Shown here: positions 56,861-64,000 of the stretch, piece after piece
Layout of the letters: every line of letters starts with the position of its first letter
How positions within the stretch are numbered: the stretch's first letter is position 1
Assembly (NCBI RefSeq): GCF_023630705.1
Contig: NZ_JALQEM010000004.1
Coordinates: 1 to 64,000 of the forward strand
Length of the DNA: 64,000 nucleotides
Direction of reading: 5' to 3'
Origin: Caballeronia sp. GAFFF1
GTDB taxonomy: Bacteria > Pseudomonadota > Gammaproteobacteria > Burkholderiales > Burkholderiaceae
Position numbers and translations under genes: made by a program
The notes under the pieces: model-generated
What the model was told of the DNA's origin: nothing
The model's database searches: none
Seen by the model: only the letters and a program-made list of their open reading frames with translations

Positions 56861-58426
56861 TCAGAAGCGCGGCAGTTCGGGATGCGGCAGGAGGCCGCCG
56901 CGAATATGCATCTTCCCGTACTCGGCGCAGCGGGCGCGCGTGGGAATGGCCTTGTCGGGATTGAGCAGGCGCAACGGATCGAACGCGCGCTTGACCGCGT
57001 GAAACGCGTCGCGCTCTTCCGGCGAAAACTGCACGCACATCGAATTGATCTTCTCGATGCCCACGCCATGTTCGCCCGTCACCGTGCCGCCCAGTTCCAC
57101 GCAGGTTTCGAGAATGTCGGAACCGAACGCTTCCGCGCGATGCCATTCGTCGAGATCGTTGCCGTTGAAGAGAATGAGCGGATGCATGTTGCCGTCGCCC
57201 GCATGGAACACGTTGATGCAGCGAAGCGCGTACTTCTTCTCCATTTCTTCGATGCGCGCGAGCAGCGGCCCGATGGCGCGGCGCGGCACCGTGCCGTCCA
57301 TGCAGTAATAGTCGGGCGAAATGCGGCCTGCGGCGGGAAACGCGTTCTTGCGGCCGGACCAGAACTTGAGCCGCTCGGATTCGGAGCGCGAAATCTGGAT
57401 GCGCGTCGCGCCGTGCTCGCGCAGCACGGCGGTCATGCGGACGATTTCCTCGGCGACTTCGTCGTAGGTGCCGTCGGATTCGCACAGCAGAATGGCGGCC
57501 GCGTCGAGGTCGTAGCCCGCGTTGACGAACTCTTCGACGGCGCGCGTCGCGGGCTTGTCCATCATTTCGAGACCGGCCGGGATGATGCCCGCCGCGATGA
57601 TCGCCGCGACGGCGTTACCGCCTTTGACCACGTCGTCGAAGCTCGCCATGATGACCTGCGCAGTCTGCGGCTTCGGAATCAGCTTGACGGTGACTTCCGT
57701 GACGACGGCGAACATGCCCTCGCTGCCGATCAGCACCGCGAGCAGATCGAGCCCCGGCGCATCCGGCGCGAGCGAGCCGAATTCCACGATGTCGCCTTCC
57801 ATCGTCACGGCGCGCACGCGCAGCACGTTATGCACGGTGAGGCCGTACTTCAGGCAATGCACGCCGCCCGAATTCTCGGAGACGTTTCCGCCGATGGTGC
57901 AGGCGATCTGCGACGACGGGTCCGGCGCGTAGTACAGCCCGTAAGGCGCGGCGGCTTCCGAGATCGCGAGATTGCGCACGCCGGGCTGCACGGTGGCCGT
58001 GCGCGCGTACGAATCCACTTCGATGATGCGCCGGAAGCGCGCCAGCGACAGCACGATGCCGTGGCGAATCGGCATGGCGCCGCCGGAGAGCCCGGTGCCC
58101 GCGCCGCGCGGCACGATCGGCACGCCTAGCCGCGCGCAGATCTGCACGACGCGCTGCACCTGCGCTTCCGTTTCAGGCAGTACGACCGCGAGCGGCAGAC
58201 GCCGGTAGGCGGCGAGACCGTCGCATTCGTAGACGGACGTGTCCTCGTCGCGAAACAGCAGGCAATGCGTGGGCAGCACGGCCATGAGCGCCTGCACGAC
58301 TTCGCGCTGACGCTCGGCGAGTTGTTCTTCCGTGAGCGCGGGCGCGTCCTCGTGCGGCAAATTCGGCGAGAATTCCGGCGCGGCGGCGTCGGAGAACTCG
58401 GGCTTGAGTTCGTCGGGTGCGTTCAT
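56861..58426 (-). CDS. glcD: Glycolate oxidase subunit GlcD
   Basis: Catalytic FAD-linked subunit of glycolate oxidase. The start is set at 58426 (MNAPDELKPE), with GGAGG shortly upstream on the coding strand; the open frame continues far upstream into unrelated sequence. The 521 residues have an acidic N-terminal tail of about 35, the FAD site VPRGAGTGLSGGAMP near 113-127, CTIGGNVSENSGGVHCLKYG near 175-194 and LIGSEGMFAVVTEVTVKLIP near 232-251. The C-terminal NVFHAGDGNMHPLI (about 400) and GEHGVGIEKI (about 440) carry the substrate-site histidines. First gene of glcDEF. Confidence 0.93.
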   Translation of the reverse strand: MNAPDELKPEFSDAAAPEFSPNLPHEDAPALTEEQLAERQREVVQALMAVLPTHCLLFRDEDTSVYECDGLAAYRRLPLAVVLPETEAQVQRVVQICARLGVPIVPRGAGTGLSGGAMPIRHGIVLSLARFRRIIEVDSYARTATVQPGVRNLAISEAAAPYGLYYAPDPSSQIACTIGGNVSENSGGVHCLKYGLTVHNVLRVRAVTMEGDIVEFGSLAPDAPGLDLLAVLIGSEGMFAVVTEVTVKLIPKPQTAQVIMASFDDVVKGGNAVAAIIAAGIIPAGLEMMDKPATRAVEEFVNAGYDLDAAAILLCESDGTYDEVAEEIVRMTAVLREHGATRIQISRSESERLKFWSGRKNAFPAAGRISPDYYCMDGTVPRRAIGPLLARIEEMEKKYALRCINVFHAGDGNMHPLILFNGNDLDEWHRAEAFGSDILETCVELGGTVTGEHGVGIEKINSMCVQFSPEERDAFHAVKRAFDPLRLLNPDKAIPTRARCAEYGKMHIRGGLLPHPELPRF

Positions 58427-58548
58427 GTCTCCTCCCGGCGCCTGAACATGACGGCGCGTATTCGATAAAAGTCTCTGACGCGGCGACACCCCATGTTGCG
58501 CGCTCGTGGCTTCTTCGTCCACCGGGCGCGCGGGATGCAGCGGCGCGC

Positions 58549-59964
58549 TTACCGCGTGAACGCGAAGATCTTGCCCGGATTCATCAAGTTTTTCGGATCG
58601 AGCGCGTGCTTGATGGACCGCATCACGTCGATGCCGTCTTCGCCGTGCTCGTCGATCATGAAATCCATTTTGTGCAGCCCGACGCCGTGCTCGCCCGTGC
58701 ACGTTCCGCCGACTGCCAGCGCGCGCTCGACAATGCGGCGGTTCAGGCGCTCGGCTTCGTCGCGTTCCTCGGGCTTCGTGGGATCGAGCAGCATCGCGAC
58801 GTGGAAATTGCCGTCGCCGACGTGTCCGACGATCGGGCACGGCAGCGACGAGCCGAGCAAGTCCTTCTCCGTCTCTTCGACGCATTCCGCCAGACGCGAA
58901 ATCGGCACGCAGACATCGGTCGTCACGGCGCGGCAGCCGGGCTTCAGTTGCAGCATCGCGAAATAGGCGTTGTGACGCGCGGTCCACAGGCGGCTGCGGT
59001 CTTCGGGACGCGTCGCCCATTCGAAGCCGGTGCCATGGTTCTGCGCGGTGATCTCCTGCACGGTCTGCGCCTGTTCCTTGACGCCCGCTTCCGTGCCGTG
59101 GAATTCGAAGAACAGCATCGGCGATTCGCGCAGCGTCAGGTTCGAATGGCGATTGATGGCGCGCACCGCGAGCTTATCGACGAACTCGACGCGGGCGATC
59201 GGCACGCCCATCTGGATCGTTTCGATGACGGCGCGCACCGCGTCGCCCATCGACGGAAACGCGCAGACGGCCGCCGAGATGGCTTCGGGCTGCGGATAAA
59301 GCCGCACCGTGATCTCCGTGATGACGCCGAGCGTGCCTTCGGAGCCGACGAAAAGCCGCGTCAGGTCGTAACCCGCCGACGATTTGCGCGCGCGTGTGCC
59401 GGTATGGATGACGCGACCGTCGGCCAGCACGACGGTCAGCGCGAGGACGTTCTCGCGCATCGAGCCGTAGCGCACGGCGTTGGTGCCCGAGGCGCGCGTC
59501 GCCGACATGCCGCCGATGCTCGCGTCCGCGCCGGGGTCGATCGGGAAGAAGAGGCCGGTGTCCTTCAGCGCTTCGTTCAACTGCTTGCGCGAAATGCCGG
59601 GCTGCACGGTGGCGGTGAGGTCTTCCGCGTTGATCGAGACGACGCGGTTCATCGCGGACAAGTCGATCGAGACGCCGCCTTGCACTGCGAGCAGATGCCC
59701 TTCGAGCGACGATCCGTTGCCGTACGGAATGATCGGCACGTCGTACTCGGCGCACAGCCGGACGATGGCCTGTACCTCTTCCGTGCTGCGCGCAAACACG
59801 ACAGCGTCGGGCAATTGCGGATCGAATGGGGATTCGTCGCGGCCGTGATGTTCGCGCACGGCCTGGCTCGTGCTGACCCGCTCGGTGAATTGTTGCTTGA
59901 GCGCGTCGAGCAGGGCGGCGGGAAACGGCCGGCGGATGGCATGCGGCAAGGCGGGGTGGTTCAC
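58549..59964 (-). CDS. FAD-binding D-2-hydroxyacid dehydrogenase (D-lactate dehydrogenase-like)
   Basis: A 471-residue FAD_binding_4 enzyme closest in pattern to D-lactate dehydrogenase (cytochrome) of the LDHD/DLD1 type. The FAD site is IIPYGNGSSLEGHLL near 79-93, then DASIGGMSATRASGTNAVRYG near 145-165 and LFVGSEGTLGVITEITVRLYP near 203-223. The C-terminal HVGDGNFHVAMLL and GEHGVGLHKMDFM carry the active-site histidines. It starts at GTG 59964, with GGAG 8 bases upstream. It lies 122 bases before glcD on the same strand, so it may be expressed with glycolate oxidase. D-lactate is the likely substrate by family, not shown directly. Confidence 0.85.
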   Translation of the reverse strand: MNHPALPHAIRRPFPAALLDALKQQFTERVSTSQAVREHHGRDESPFDPQLPDAVVFARSTEEVQAIVRLCAEYDVPIIPYGNGSSLEGHLLAVQGGVSIDLSAMNRVVSINAEDLTATVQPGISRKQLNEALKDTGLFFPIDPGADASIGGMSATRASGTNAVRYGSMRENVLALTVVLADGRVIHTGTRARKSSAGYDLTRLFVGSEGTLGVITEITVRLYPQPEAISAAVCAFPSMGDAVRAVIETIQMGVPIARVEFVDKLAVRAINRHSNLTLRESPMLFFEFHGTEAGVKEQAQTVQEITAQNHGTGFEWATRPEDRSRLWTARHNAYFAMLQLKPGCRAVTTDVCVPISRLAECVEETEKDLLGSSLPCPIVGHVGDGNFHVAMLLDPTKPEERDEAERLNRRIVERALAVGGTCTGEHGVGLHKMDFMIDEHGEDGIDVMRSIKHALDPKNLMNPGKIFAFTR

Positions 59965-60114
59965 GAGCGTCTCCGGCGGATTTTTGTCGATTTCGTGCTT
60001 CGGGCCGCATGCGTGCTGTTTGTCGGTTGCACGGCAGGGCGCCGAAATGCTGTCTTATTCTACGCGCGGGACGCTCGCGGCGCGCGGCGTCCCGGGCCAG
60101 GAGAGGACGCTGCC

Positions 60115-60120
60115 TATAAT
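60115..60120 (+). promoter_or_regulatory. Perfect -10 (TATAAT) before the cobalamin adenosyltransferase gene
   Basis: TATAAT preceded by TGCC, 54 bases before the start codon; no good -35 at the expected distance. Confidence 0.5.
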
Positions 60121-60173
60121 GCTTCGGCAGATTTTCGGCGCGATTCTGGATTCTCTATAACAAAGGAGCAGTG

Positions 60174-60728
60174 ATGGGTAACCGCCTCAGCAAGATCGCG
60201 ACGCGCACCGGCGACGATGGCACCACCGGACTCGGCGATGGCCGCCGCGTTTCGAAAGACGATGCGCGCATTGCGGCGATCGGCGATGTCGATGAACTGA
60301 ATTCTTCGTTGGGCGTGTTGTTATGCGAGGCATTACCGCCAGATGTGCGCAACGCGCTCACGCAGGTTCAGAACGATTTATTCGATCTCGGCGGCGAATT
60401 GTCGATTCCGGGACATTCAATGATTTCGGATGCACATTTGGCAAGGTTGGATGCGTGGCTCGCGGATTACAACTCGACTTTGCCGCCGCTTAAGGAGTTC
60501 ATTTTGCCGGGCGGGTCGAGAGCGGCGGCGTTGGCGCATGTTTGCCGCACGGTGTGTCGTAGGGCGGAGCGGGCGATTGTTGCTTTAGGACGTATCGAAG
60601 CCGATGCGATTAATGACGCGCCTGGAAGGTATGTTAATCGGTTGTCGGATTTGCTGTTCGTGTTGGCGCGGGTTTTGAATCGGGCGGATGGGGGGCAAGA
60701 CATTCTTTGGAATCACGCACGAGATTGA
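60174..60728 (+). CDS. Cob(I)alamin adenosyltransferase (PduO-type)
   Basis: Adenosylates cob(I)alamin to make coenzyme B12. The 184-residue protein has the PduO ATP-binding N-terminus SKIATRTGDDGTTGLGDGRR near 6-25, DVDELNSSLGVLL near 39-51 and the catalytic arginine region VCRTVCRRAERAIVAL near 123-138. The late NRLSDLLFVLARVLN block is near 157-171. AAGGAG precedes the ATG at 60174; a GTG one codon earlier is possible. No B12-synthesis genes are nearby. The 3' half uses noticeably more A/T-ending codons than its neighbours. Confidence 0.92.
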   Translation: MGNRLSKIATRTGDDGTTGLGDGRRVSKDDARIAAIGDVDELNSSLGVLLCEALPPDVRNALTQVQNDLFDLGGELSIPGHSMISDAHLARLDAWLADYNSTLPPLKEFILPGGSRAAALAHVCRTVCRRAERAIVALGRIEADAINDAPGRYVNRLSDLLFVLARVLNRADGGQDILWNHARD

Positions 60729-60760
60729 GATCGCACGAGCCAAGCCGGCTTGAAACTTCG

Positions 60761-60796
60761 GCAGAGTCGCACCGATTGCGAAGCGGTGTCGACTCT
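60761..60796. terminator. Hairpin between convergent adenosyltransferase and aroG genes
   Basis: CAGAGTCG-CACCG (60761-60773) pairs with CGGTG-T-CGACTCTG (60783-60796) with one bulge and a 9-base loop. There is no long T-run on either strand, so it is a weak bidirectional terminator or a 3' stabiliser. Confidence 0.5.
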
Positions 60797-60812
60797 GTTG
60801 GTCAAGATGCAA

Positions 60813-61886
60813 TCAATTGCCGCCAACTCTCTTGAGTCGCCGCTGCTTCACCGCTTCCGCCAATCCTTCGAGCACGCCGACGCTTTCTTCCCACCCGATA
60901 CAGGCATCAGTGACGCTTTGGCCGTAGGTCAGTTCACACCCTTCCTTCAAATCCTGCCGCCCGGCGACAAGATGCGATTCCACCATGACGCCGACAATCC
61001 GCTCATCGCCAGCCGCCAACTGCCGCCCGATATCCGCGCAAACCGGAATCTGATTCTCATGCTTCTTCGAGCTGTTCGCATGGCTGGCGTCGATCATCAA
61101 TCGCGCCGCTAATCCGGCTTTTCCAATATCGCTGCAAGCGGCATCGACCGAAGCTGCATCGAAGTTCGGCGTTTTACCGCCTCGCAAAATAATATGGCAA
61201 TCTTCATTGCCAGCGGTCGACACGATCGCCGAATGCCCGCCTTTGGTCACCGAAAGAAAATGATGCGGCTGCGAAGCGGCCTTGATCGCATCCACCGCGA
61301 TTTTCACGTTGCCATCCGTGCCATTCTTGAAACCGACCGGACACGAAAGCCCCGAAGCCAATTCGCGATGCACTTGCGATTCGGTCGTCCGCGCGCCGAT
61401 CGCGCCCCACGAAATCAGATCCGCGATGTATTGCGGGCTGATCATGTCGAGATATTCCGTCCCCGCCGGCAGCCCAAGCTCGTTGATATGCATGAGCAGT
61501 TCCCGCGCGGCCCGCAAACCGTCGTTGATCTTGAAGCTGTTATCCATATACGGATCATTAATCAGCCCTTTCCAGCCCACCGTCGTGCGCGGTTTTTCGA
61601 AATACACGCGCATCACGACTTCCAGTTCGCCCGCAAACCGCTTGCGCTGCTCGATCAAGCGCCGCGCATATTCCATCGCCGCCTTCGGGTCGTGAATTGA
61701 ACACGGCCCGATGATGACGATCAGCCGGTCATCCATGCCATGCAGAATGCGATGCATCGACTGCCGCGCGTTGAAGATGAGATCGGACACCGGCTCCGTG
61801 CACGGAAATTCGCGGATCAAATGCGCGGGCGGGACGAGCTCCTTCAACTCACGGATACGAACGTCATCGGTATTGTGCGGGGGCAT
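60813..61886 (-). CDS. aroG: 3-deoxy-D-arabino-heptulosonate 7-phosphate (DAHP) synthase
   Basis: First enzyme of the shikimate pathway, joining PEP and erythrose-4-phosphate. The 357-residue protein is the class Ialpha type. It has VIIGPCSIHDPKAAMEYA near 57-74, MRVYFEKPRTTVGWKGLIND near 91-110 (metal- and PEP-binding lysine and arginine) and GLPAGTEYLDMISPQYIADL near 138-157. ARTTESQVHRELASGLSCPVGFKNGTDG spans about 168-195, and the late DASHANSSKKHENQ (about 270) carries the metal histidine. Which amino acid inhibits it cannot be told. A leader peptide with seven consecutive aromatic codons and an attenuator lie upstream. Confidence 0.96.
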   Translation of the reverse strand: MPPHNTDDVRIRELKELVPPAHLIREFPCTEPVSDLIFNARQSMHRILHGMDDRLIVIIGPCSIHDPKAAMEYARRLIEQRKRFAGELEVVMRVYFEKPRTTVGWKGLINDPYMDNSFKINDGLRAARELLMHINELGLPAGTEYLDMISPQYIADLISWGAIGARTTESQVHRELASGLSCPVGFKNGTDGNVKIAVDAIKAASQPHHFLSVTKGGHSAIVSTAGNEDCHIILRGGKTPNFDAASVDAACSDIGKAGLAARLMIDASHANSSKKHENQIPVCADIGRQLAAGDERIVGVMVESHLVAGRQDLKEGCELTYGQSVTDACIGWEESVGVLEGLAEAVKQRRLKRVGGN

Positions 61887-61930
61887 GGCGATTCACCAAC
61901 GGCAATGTTCTGAGCAAAAAATGGAAGGCG

Positions 61931-61962
61931 AAAAAAAACCGCCAGACTCGCTGGCGGTTTTT
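61931..61962 (-). terminator. Attenuator (intrinsic terminator) in the aroG leader
   Basis: On the minus strand CCGCCAG (61957-61951), loop CGAGT and CTGGCGG (61945-61939) form a 7-bp stem followed by eight T (61938-61931). The 5' arm and loop can instead pair over 9 bp with CGCTGGCGG in 62012-62021, the antiterminator. The terminator lies 45 bases before the aroG start codon. Confidence 0.85.
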
Positions 61963-61997
61963 CGGGAATTCGGTTTTGCGTATCTGCAACCTACGAC

Positions 61998-62081
61998 TCA
62001 CCCCTCTCGATCCGCCAGCGGCTTGAGATGCCAAAAGAAATAAAAATAAAACTTGGCGGACAGGGTGAGCACAGGACGCAT
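61998..62081 (-). CDS. aroG leader peptide (27 residues, aromatic-rich)
   Basis: A short gene encoding 27 residues that begins MRPVLTLSAK, then seven consecutive aromatic residues FYFYFFW (residues 11-17; codons at 62051-62031), then HLKPLADREG and a stop. The codons include four Phe, two Tyr and one Trp. The segment TCCGCCA (minus strand, 62060-62054) just before the aromatic run can pair with TGGCGGA (62017-62011) after it. This matches the standard design of amino-acid attenuator leader peptides. No strong ribosome site is visible before the ATG, and the predicted 5' leader is only about 13 bases. Confidence 0.85.
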   Translation of the reverse strand: MRPVLTLSAKFYFYFFWHLKPLADREG

Positions 62082-62100
62082 GGCAAAAAGGTTGACCGTC

Positions 62101-62130
62101 TTTATAACCTCAAACGGGCGGCGCTGACAA
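62101..62130 (-). promoter_or_regulatory. Promoter of the aroG leader
   Basis: On the minus strand TTGTCA (62130-62125), an 18-base spacer and TATAAA (62106-62101). Transcription would start near 62094, immediately before the leader peptide. Confidence 0.7.
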
Positions 62131-62214
62131 GCGGCCGCGCGTCGAACGCGGGAAATCCGCATCGGCGGGTGCGAACCATTCCGGACGCGCCGGCGCCGAT
62201 GCGGCAAAACTGCA

Positions 62215-63681
62215 TCAAATCGTGCCGCCCACCGTCATTTTCTCGATGCGCAAAGTCGGCTGACCGACGCCCACCGGCACGCTCTGGCCTTCCTTGCCGC
62301 ACACGCCCACGCCGCTGTCGAGCGACATGTCGTTGCCGATCATCGTCACGTATTTCAGCGATTCCGGACCGCTGCCGATCAGCGTCGCGCCCTTCACCGG
62401 GTACGTGATCTTGCCGTCCTCGATCATGTACGCCTCGGACGCCGAGAACACGAACTTGCCGTTGGTGATATCCACCTGACCGCCGCCGAAATTGACCGCG
62501 TACAGGCCGTTCTTGACCGACGCGAGAATCTCCTGCGGGTCCTTGTCGCCGTTGAGCATGTACGTATTCGTCATGCGCGGCATCGGCAGCGCGGCGTACG
62601 ACTCGCGGCGCGCGTTGCCCGTCACCGGCATCTTCATCAGGCGCGCGTTGAGCGAGTCCTGAATGTAGCCCTTCAGAATGCCGTCTTCGATCAGCGTCGT
62701 GCACTGCGTCGGGTTGCCTTCGTCGTCGATATTGAGCGATCCGCGGCGATTCGGCAGCGTGCCGTCATCCACCACCGTCACGCCCTTCGCCGCCACCTGC
62801 TCGCCGATGCGGCCCGCGAACGCCGACGATCCCTTGCGGTTGAAATCGCCCTCCAGGCCGTGCCCGACGGCTTCGTGCAGCAGCACGCCGGGCCAGCCCG
62901 GCCCGAGCACGACCGTCATCGCGCCGGCCGGGGCAGGGCGGGCTTCCAGATTGACGAGCGCCGCATGCACGGCGTCATCGACGTACTTCGAGAGGATATC
63001 GTCCGTGAAATAGCCGTAATCGAAGCGACCGCCGCCGCCGCCCGTGCCGATCTCGCGCCGGCCGTTCTGCTCGGCGATCACCGTGACCGAGACGCGCACG
63101 AGCGGCCGCACGTCCGCCGCGAGCGCGCCGTCGCTGCGCGCGACAAGCACGACGTCGTATTCGCCCGCGAGCCCGGCCATCACCTGCGTGATGCGCGGAT
63201 CGCGGCCGCGCGCCATCTGTTCGACGCGCTCCAGCAATTTGACCTTCGCGTTGGCATCGAGCGAATGCAGCGGATCGGCGGGGACGTACAGGTCGCGGCC
63301 CGAGACGCCCGTGAGCGTGCTCGCCGGCTTGATCTTGTGCTTGCCGCCGCCCGCCTTCGCGATGGCCCGCGTGGCGAACGCGGCCTGGCGGATGGAATCG
63401 GGCGAAAGATCGTCGGAATAGGCGAAAGCCGTGCGCTCGCCCGAGACGGCGCGCACGCCGACGCCCTGATCGATGCTGAAGCTGCCCGATTTGACGATGC
63501 CTTCCTCAAGACTCCACGCTTCGCTGCGCGTGGACTGGAAGTACAGATCCGCGTAATCGACGCGATGCGTGAAAATCTCCGCGAGCGTGCGCGTGATGAG
63601 ACCCTCGTCGAGGCCGTACGGCGTCAGGAGAACGTCCTTCGCCGTGACCAGATTGCGGATGCCGGGTTCGATGATGTTCAT
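62215..63681 (-). CDS. tldD: Metalloprotease TldD
   Basis: Zinc protease that works with TldE/PmbA on modified peptides and, in E. coli, on microcin B17 and CcdA. The 488-residue protein has the metal motif [18 protein letters not shown] near 265-282 (HEAVGH), the N-terminal [19 protein letters not shown] near 48-66 and [17 protein letters not shown] near 78-94. A conserved C-terminal [24 protein letters not shown] ends the chain. No pmbA is in the window. It is followed on the same strand by the aroG leader promoter region and preceded by a nitrilase gene. Confidence 0.96.
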   Translation of the reverse strand: MNIIEPGIRNLVTAKDVLLTPYGLDEGLITRTLAEIFTHRVDYADLYFQSTRSEAWSLEEGIVKSGSFSIDQGVGVRAVSGERTAFAYSDDLSPDSIRQAAFATRAIAKAGGGKHKIKPASTLTGVSGRDLYVPADPLHSLDANAKVKLLERVEQMARGRDPRITQVMAGLAGEYDVVLVARSDGALAADVRPLVRVSVTVIAEQNGRREIGTGGGGGRFDYGYFTDDILSKYVDDAVHAALVNLEARPAPAGAMTVVLGPGWPGVLLHEAVGHGLEGDFNRKGSSAFAGRIGEQVAAKGVTVVDDGTLPNRRGSLNIDDEGNPTQCTTLIEDGILKGYIQDSLNARLMKMPVTGNARRESYAALPMPRMTNTYMLNGDKDPQEILASVKNGLYAVNFGGGQVDITNGKFVFSASEAYMIEDGKITYPVKGATLIGSGPESLKYVTMIGNDMSLDSGVGVCGKEGQSVPVGVGQPTLRIEKMTVGGTI

Positions 63682-63847
63682 GCGGTGCCTATTGCGTTGA
63701 TGCAGCGTGTTCGGTGAATTTCGGACAATTCTACTGTCCGCGTCGTTCAGACCATGTGCGGGACCACTTCCGCGCGTTCAAGGCCGTCAAGAAGCCTATT
63801 TTCGAGATGCAGGGCGTTCGCGACGCGGGGCCATCGCGCACGAACGC

Positions 63848-64000
63848 CTAGGCGATCACCCGATGCCGGTACGCCGGCAGGCTCTGCCGCACGCTCGCGA
63901 TGCGCTCGGGATCGATCGCGCCCGCGACGACGCCCGCGCCTTCCTCGCGCACGGCGACGATTTCGCCCCACGGGTCGATCAGCATGCTATGCCCCCACGT
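63848..64000 (-). CDS. Carbon-nitrogen hydrolase (nitrilase superfamily), C-terminal part
   Basis: Only the last 50 codons are inside the window; the gene runs off its edge. The visible end reads TWGHSMLIDPWGEIVAVREE then VVAGAIDPERIASVRQSLPA, ending in YRHRVIA. This is the typical C-terminal part of a nitrilase-superfamily hydrolase, where GHSMLIDPWG follows the catalytic cysteine domain. The Glu-Lys-Cys triad cannot be checked here. It lies 166 bases upstream of tldD on the same strand; this pairing is common in betaproteobacteria. Nothing was recognised in the gap between them. Confidence 0.85.
   Translation of the reverse strand, partial: TWGHSMLIDPWGEIVAVREEGAGVVAGAIDPERIASVRQSLPAYRHRVIA

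Noticed and set aside
58417..60174. Long plus-strand open frame opposite the D-lactate dehydrogenase-like gene
   Set aside because: Antisense shadow of a well-supported gene.

Overview
The window reads as a chromosomal core segment of a Burkholderiaceae betaproteobacterium (Burkholderia/Paraburkholderia/Caballeronia type). The evidence is a GC-rich sequence with strong G/C third-position bias, the gene strings dusB-fis-purH-ruvCAB and queA-tgt-yajC-secDF, recG next to oxyR, a split pntAA/pntAB/pntB, and a gltIJKL transporter. No species can be named from sequence alone. No CRISPR array, tRNA, rRNA operon, insertion sequence or prophage was found. The window is almost entirely housekeeping genes, and the novelty lies in small regulatory elements between them.

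Layout. 1-3.4 kb: a poly-G/poly-C tract, then the glutamate/aspartate ABC transporter gltIJKL. 3.4-9.4 kb: a class II glutamine amidotransferase, pyrC, a DUF3025 gene whose end carries the rnpB promoter, RNase P RNA, an OsmC-like protein, a candidate small RNA, rplM-rpsI and erpA. 9.4-14.1 kb: anmK, tyrS, dtd, a histidine phosphatase and a DUF2236 protein. 14.1-19.5 kb: dusB-fis-purH-ruvC-ruvA-ruvB on the minus strand. 19.7-23.7 kb: a UbiH-family hydroxylase, pepP and an RlmL-type methyltransferase. 23.9-24.4 kb: a gene broken by one amber codon. 24.5-31.9 kb: pntB/pntAB/pntAA, a NUDIX hydrolase, mnmA, a TetR regulator with operator-like palindromes, a secreted HSL-type hydrolase and a GST. 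32.2-35.9 kb: a translationally coupled pqiA-pqiA-pqiB-pqiC operon. 36.3-38.2 kb: cytochrome b561 and two YceI proteins. 38.3-46.5 kb: secF/secD/yajC/tgt/queA, then recG. 46.6-50.9 kb: an oxidative-stress block (oxyR, DUF805, catalase, Dps) with two tiny genes. 51-53.6 kb: ubiA, an FkbM methyltransferase and proC. 53.6-60 kb: yggS, glcF, glcE, glcD and a second FAD-linked D-2-hydroxyacid dehydrogenase. 60.2-64 kb: cobalamin adenosyltransferase, aroG with an attenuator, tldD and the end of a nitrilase.

Most notable. (1) Upstream of aroG (minus strand, about 61.93-62.13 kb) is a complete transcription attenuator: a promoter, a 27-residue leader peptide with seven consecutive aromatic codons (FYFYFFW), three mutually exclusive pairing segments and an intrinsic terminator. 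(2) At about 7.67-7.77 kb there is a candidate roughly 100-nt small RNA with its own sigma70-type promoter, a C-rich hairpin loop (CCTCCT) complementary to Shine-Dalgarno sequences, an intrinsic terminator, and a 25-bp palindrome centred near -57. (3) Smaller points: a terminator inside the probable pyrC leader, operator-like palindromes around the TetR gene, the amber-interrupted gene at 23.9 kb, and unannotated small ORFs flanking the catalase.
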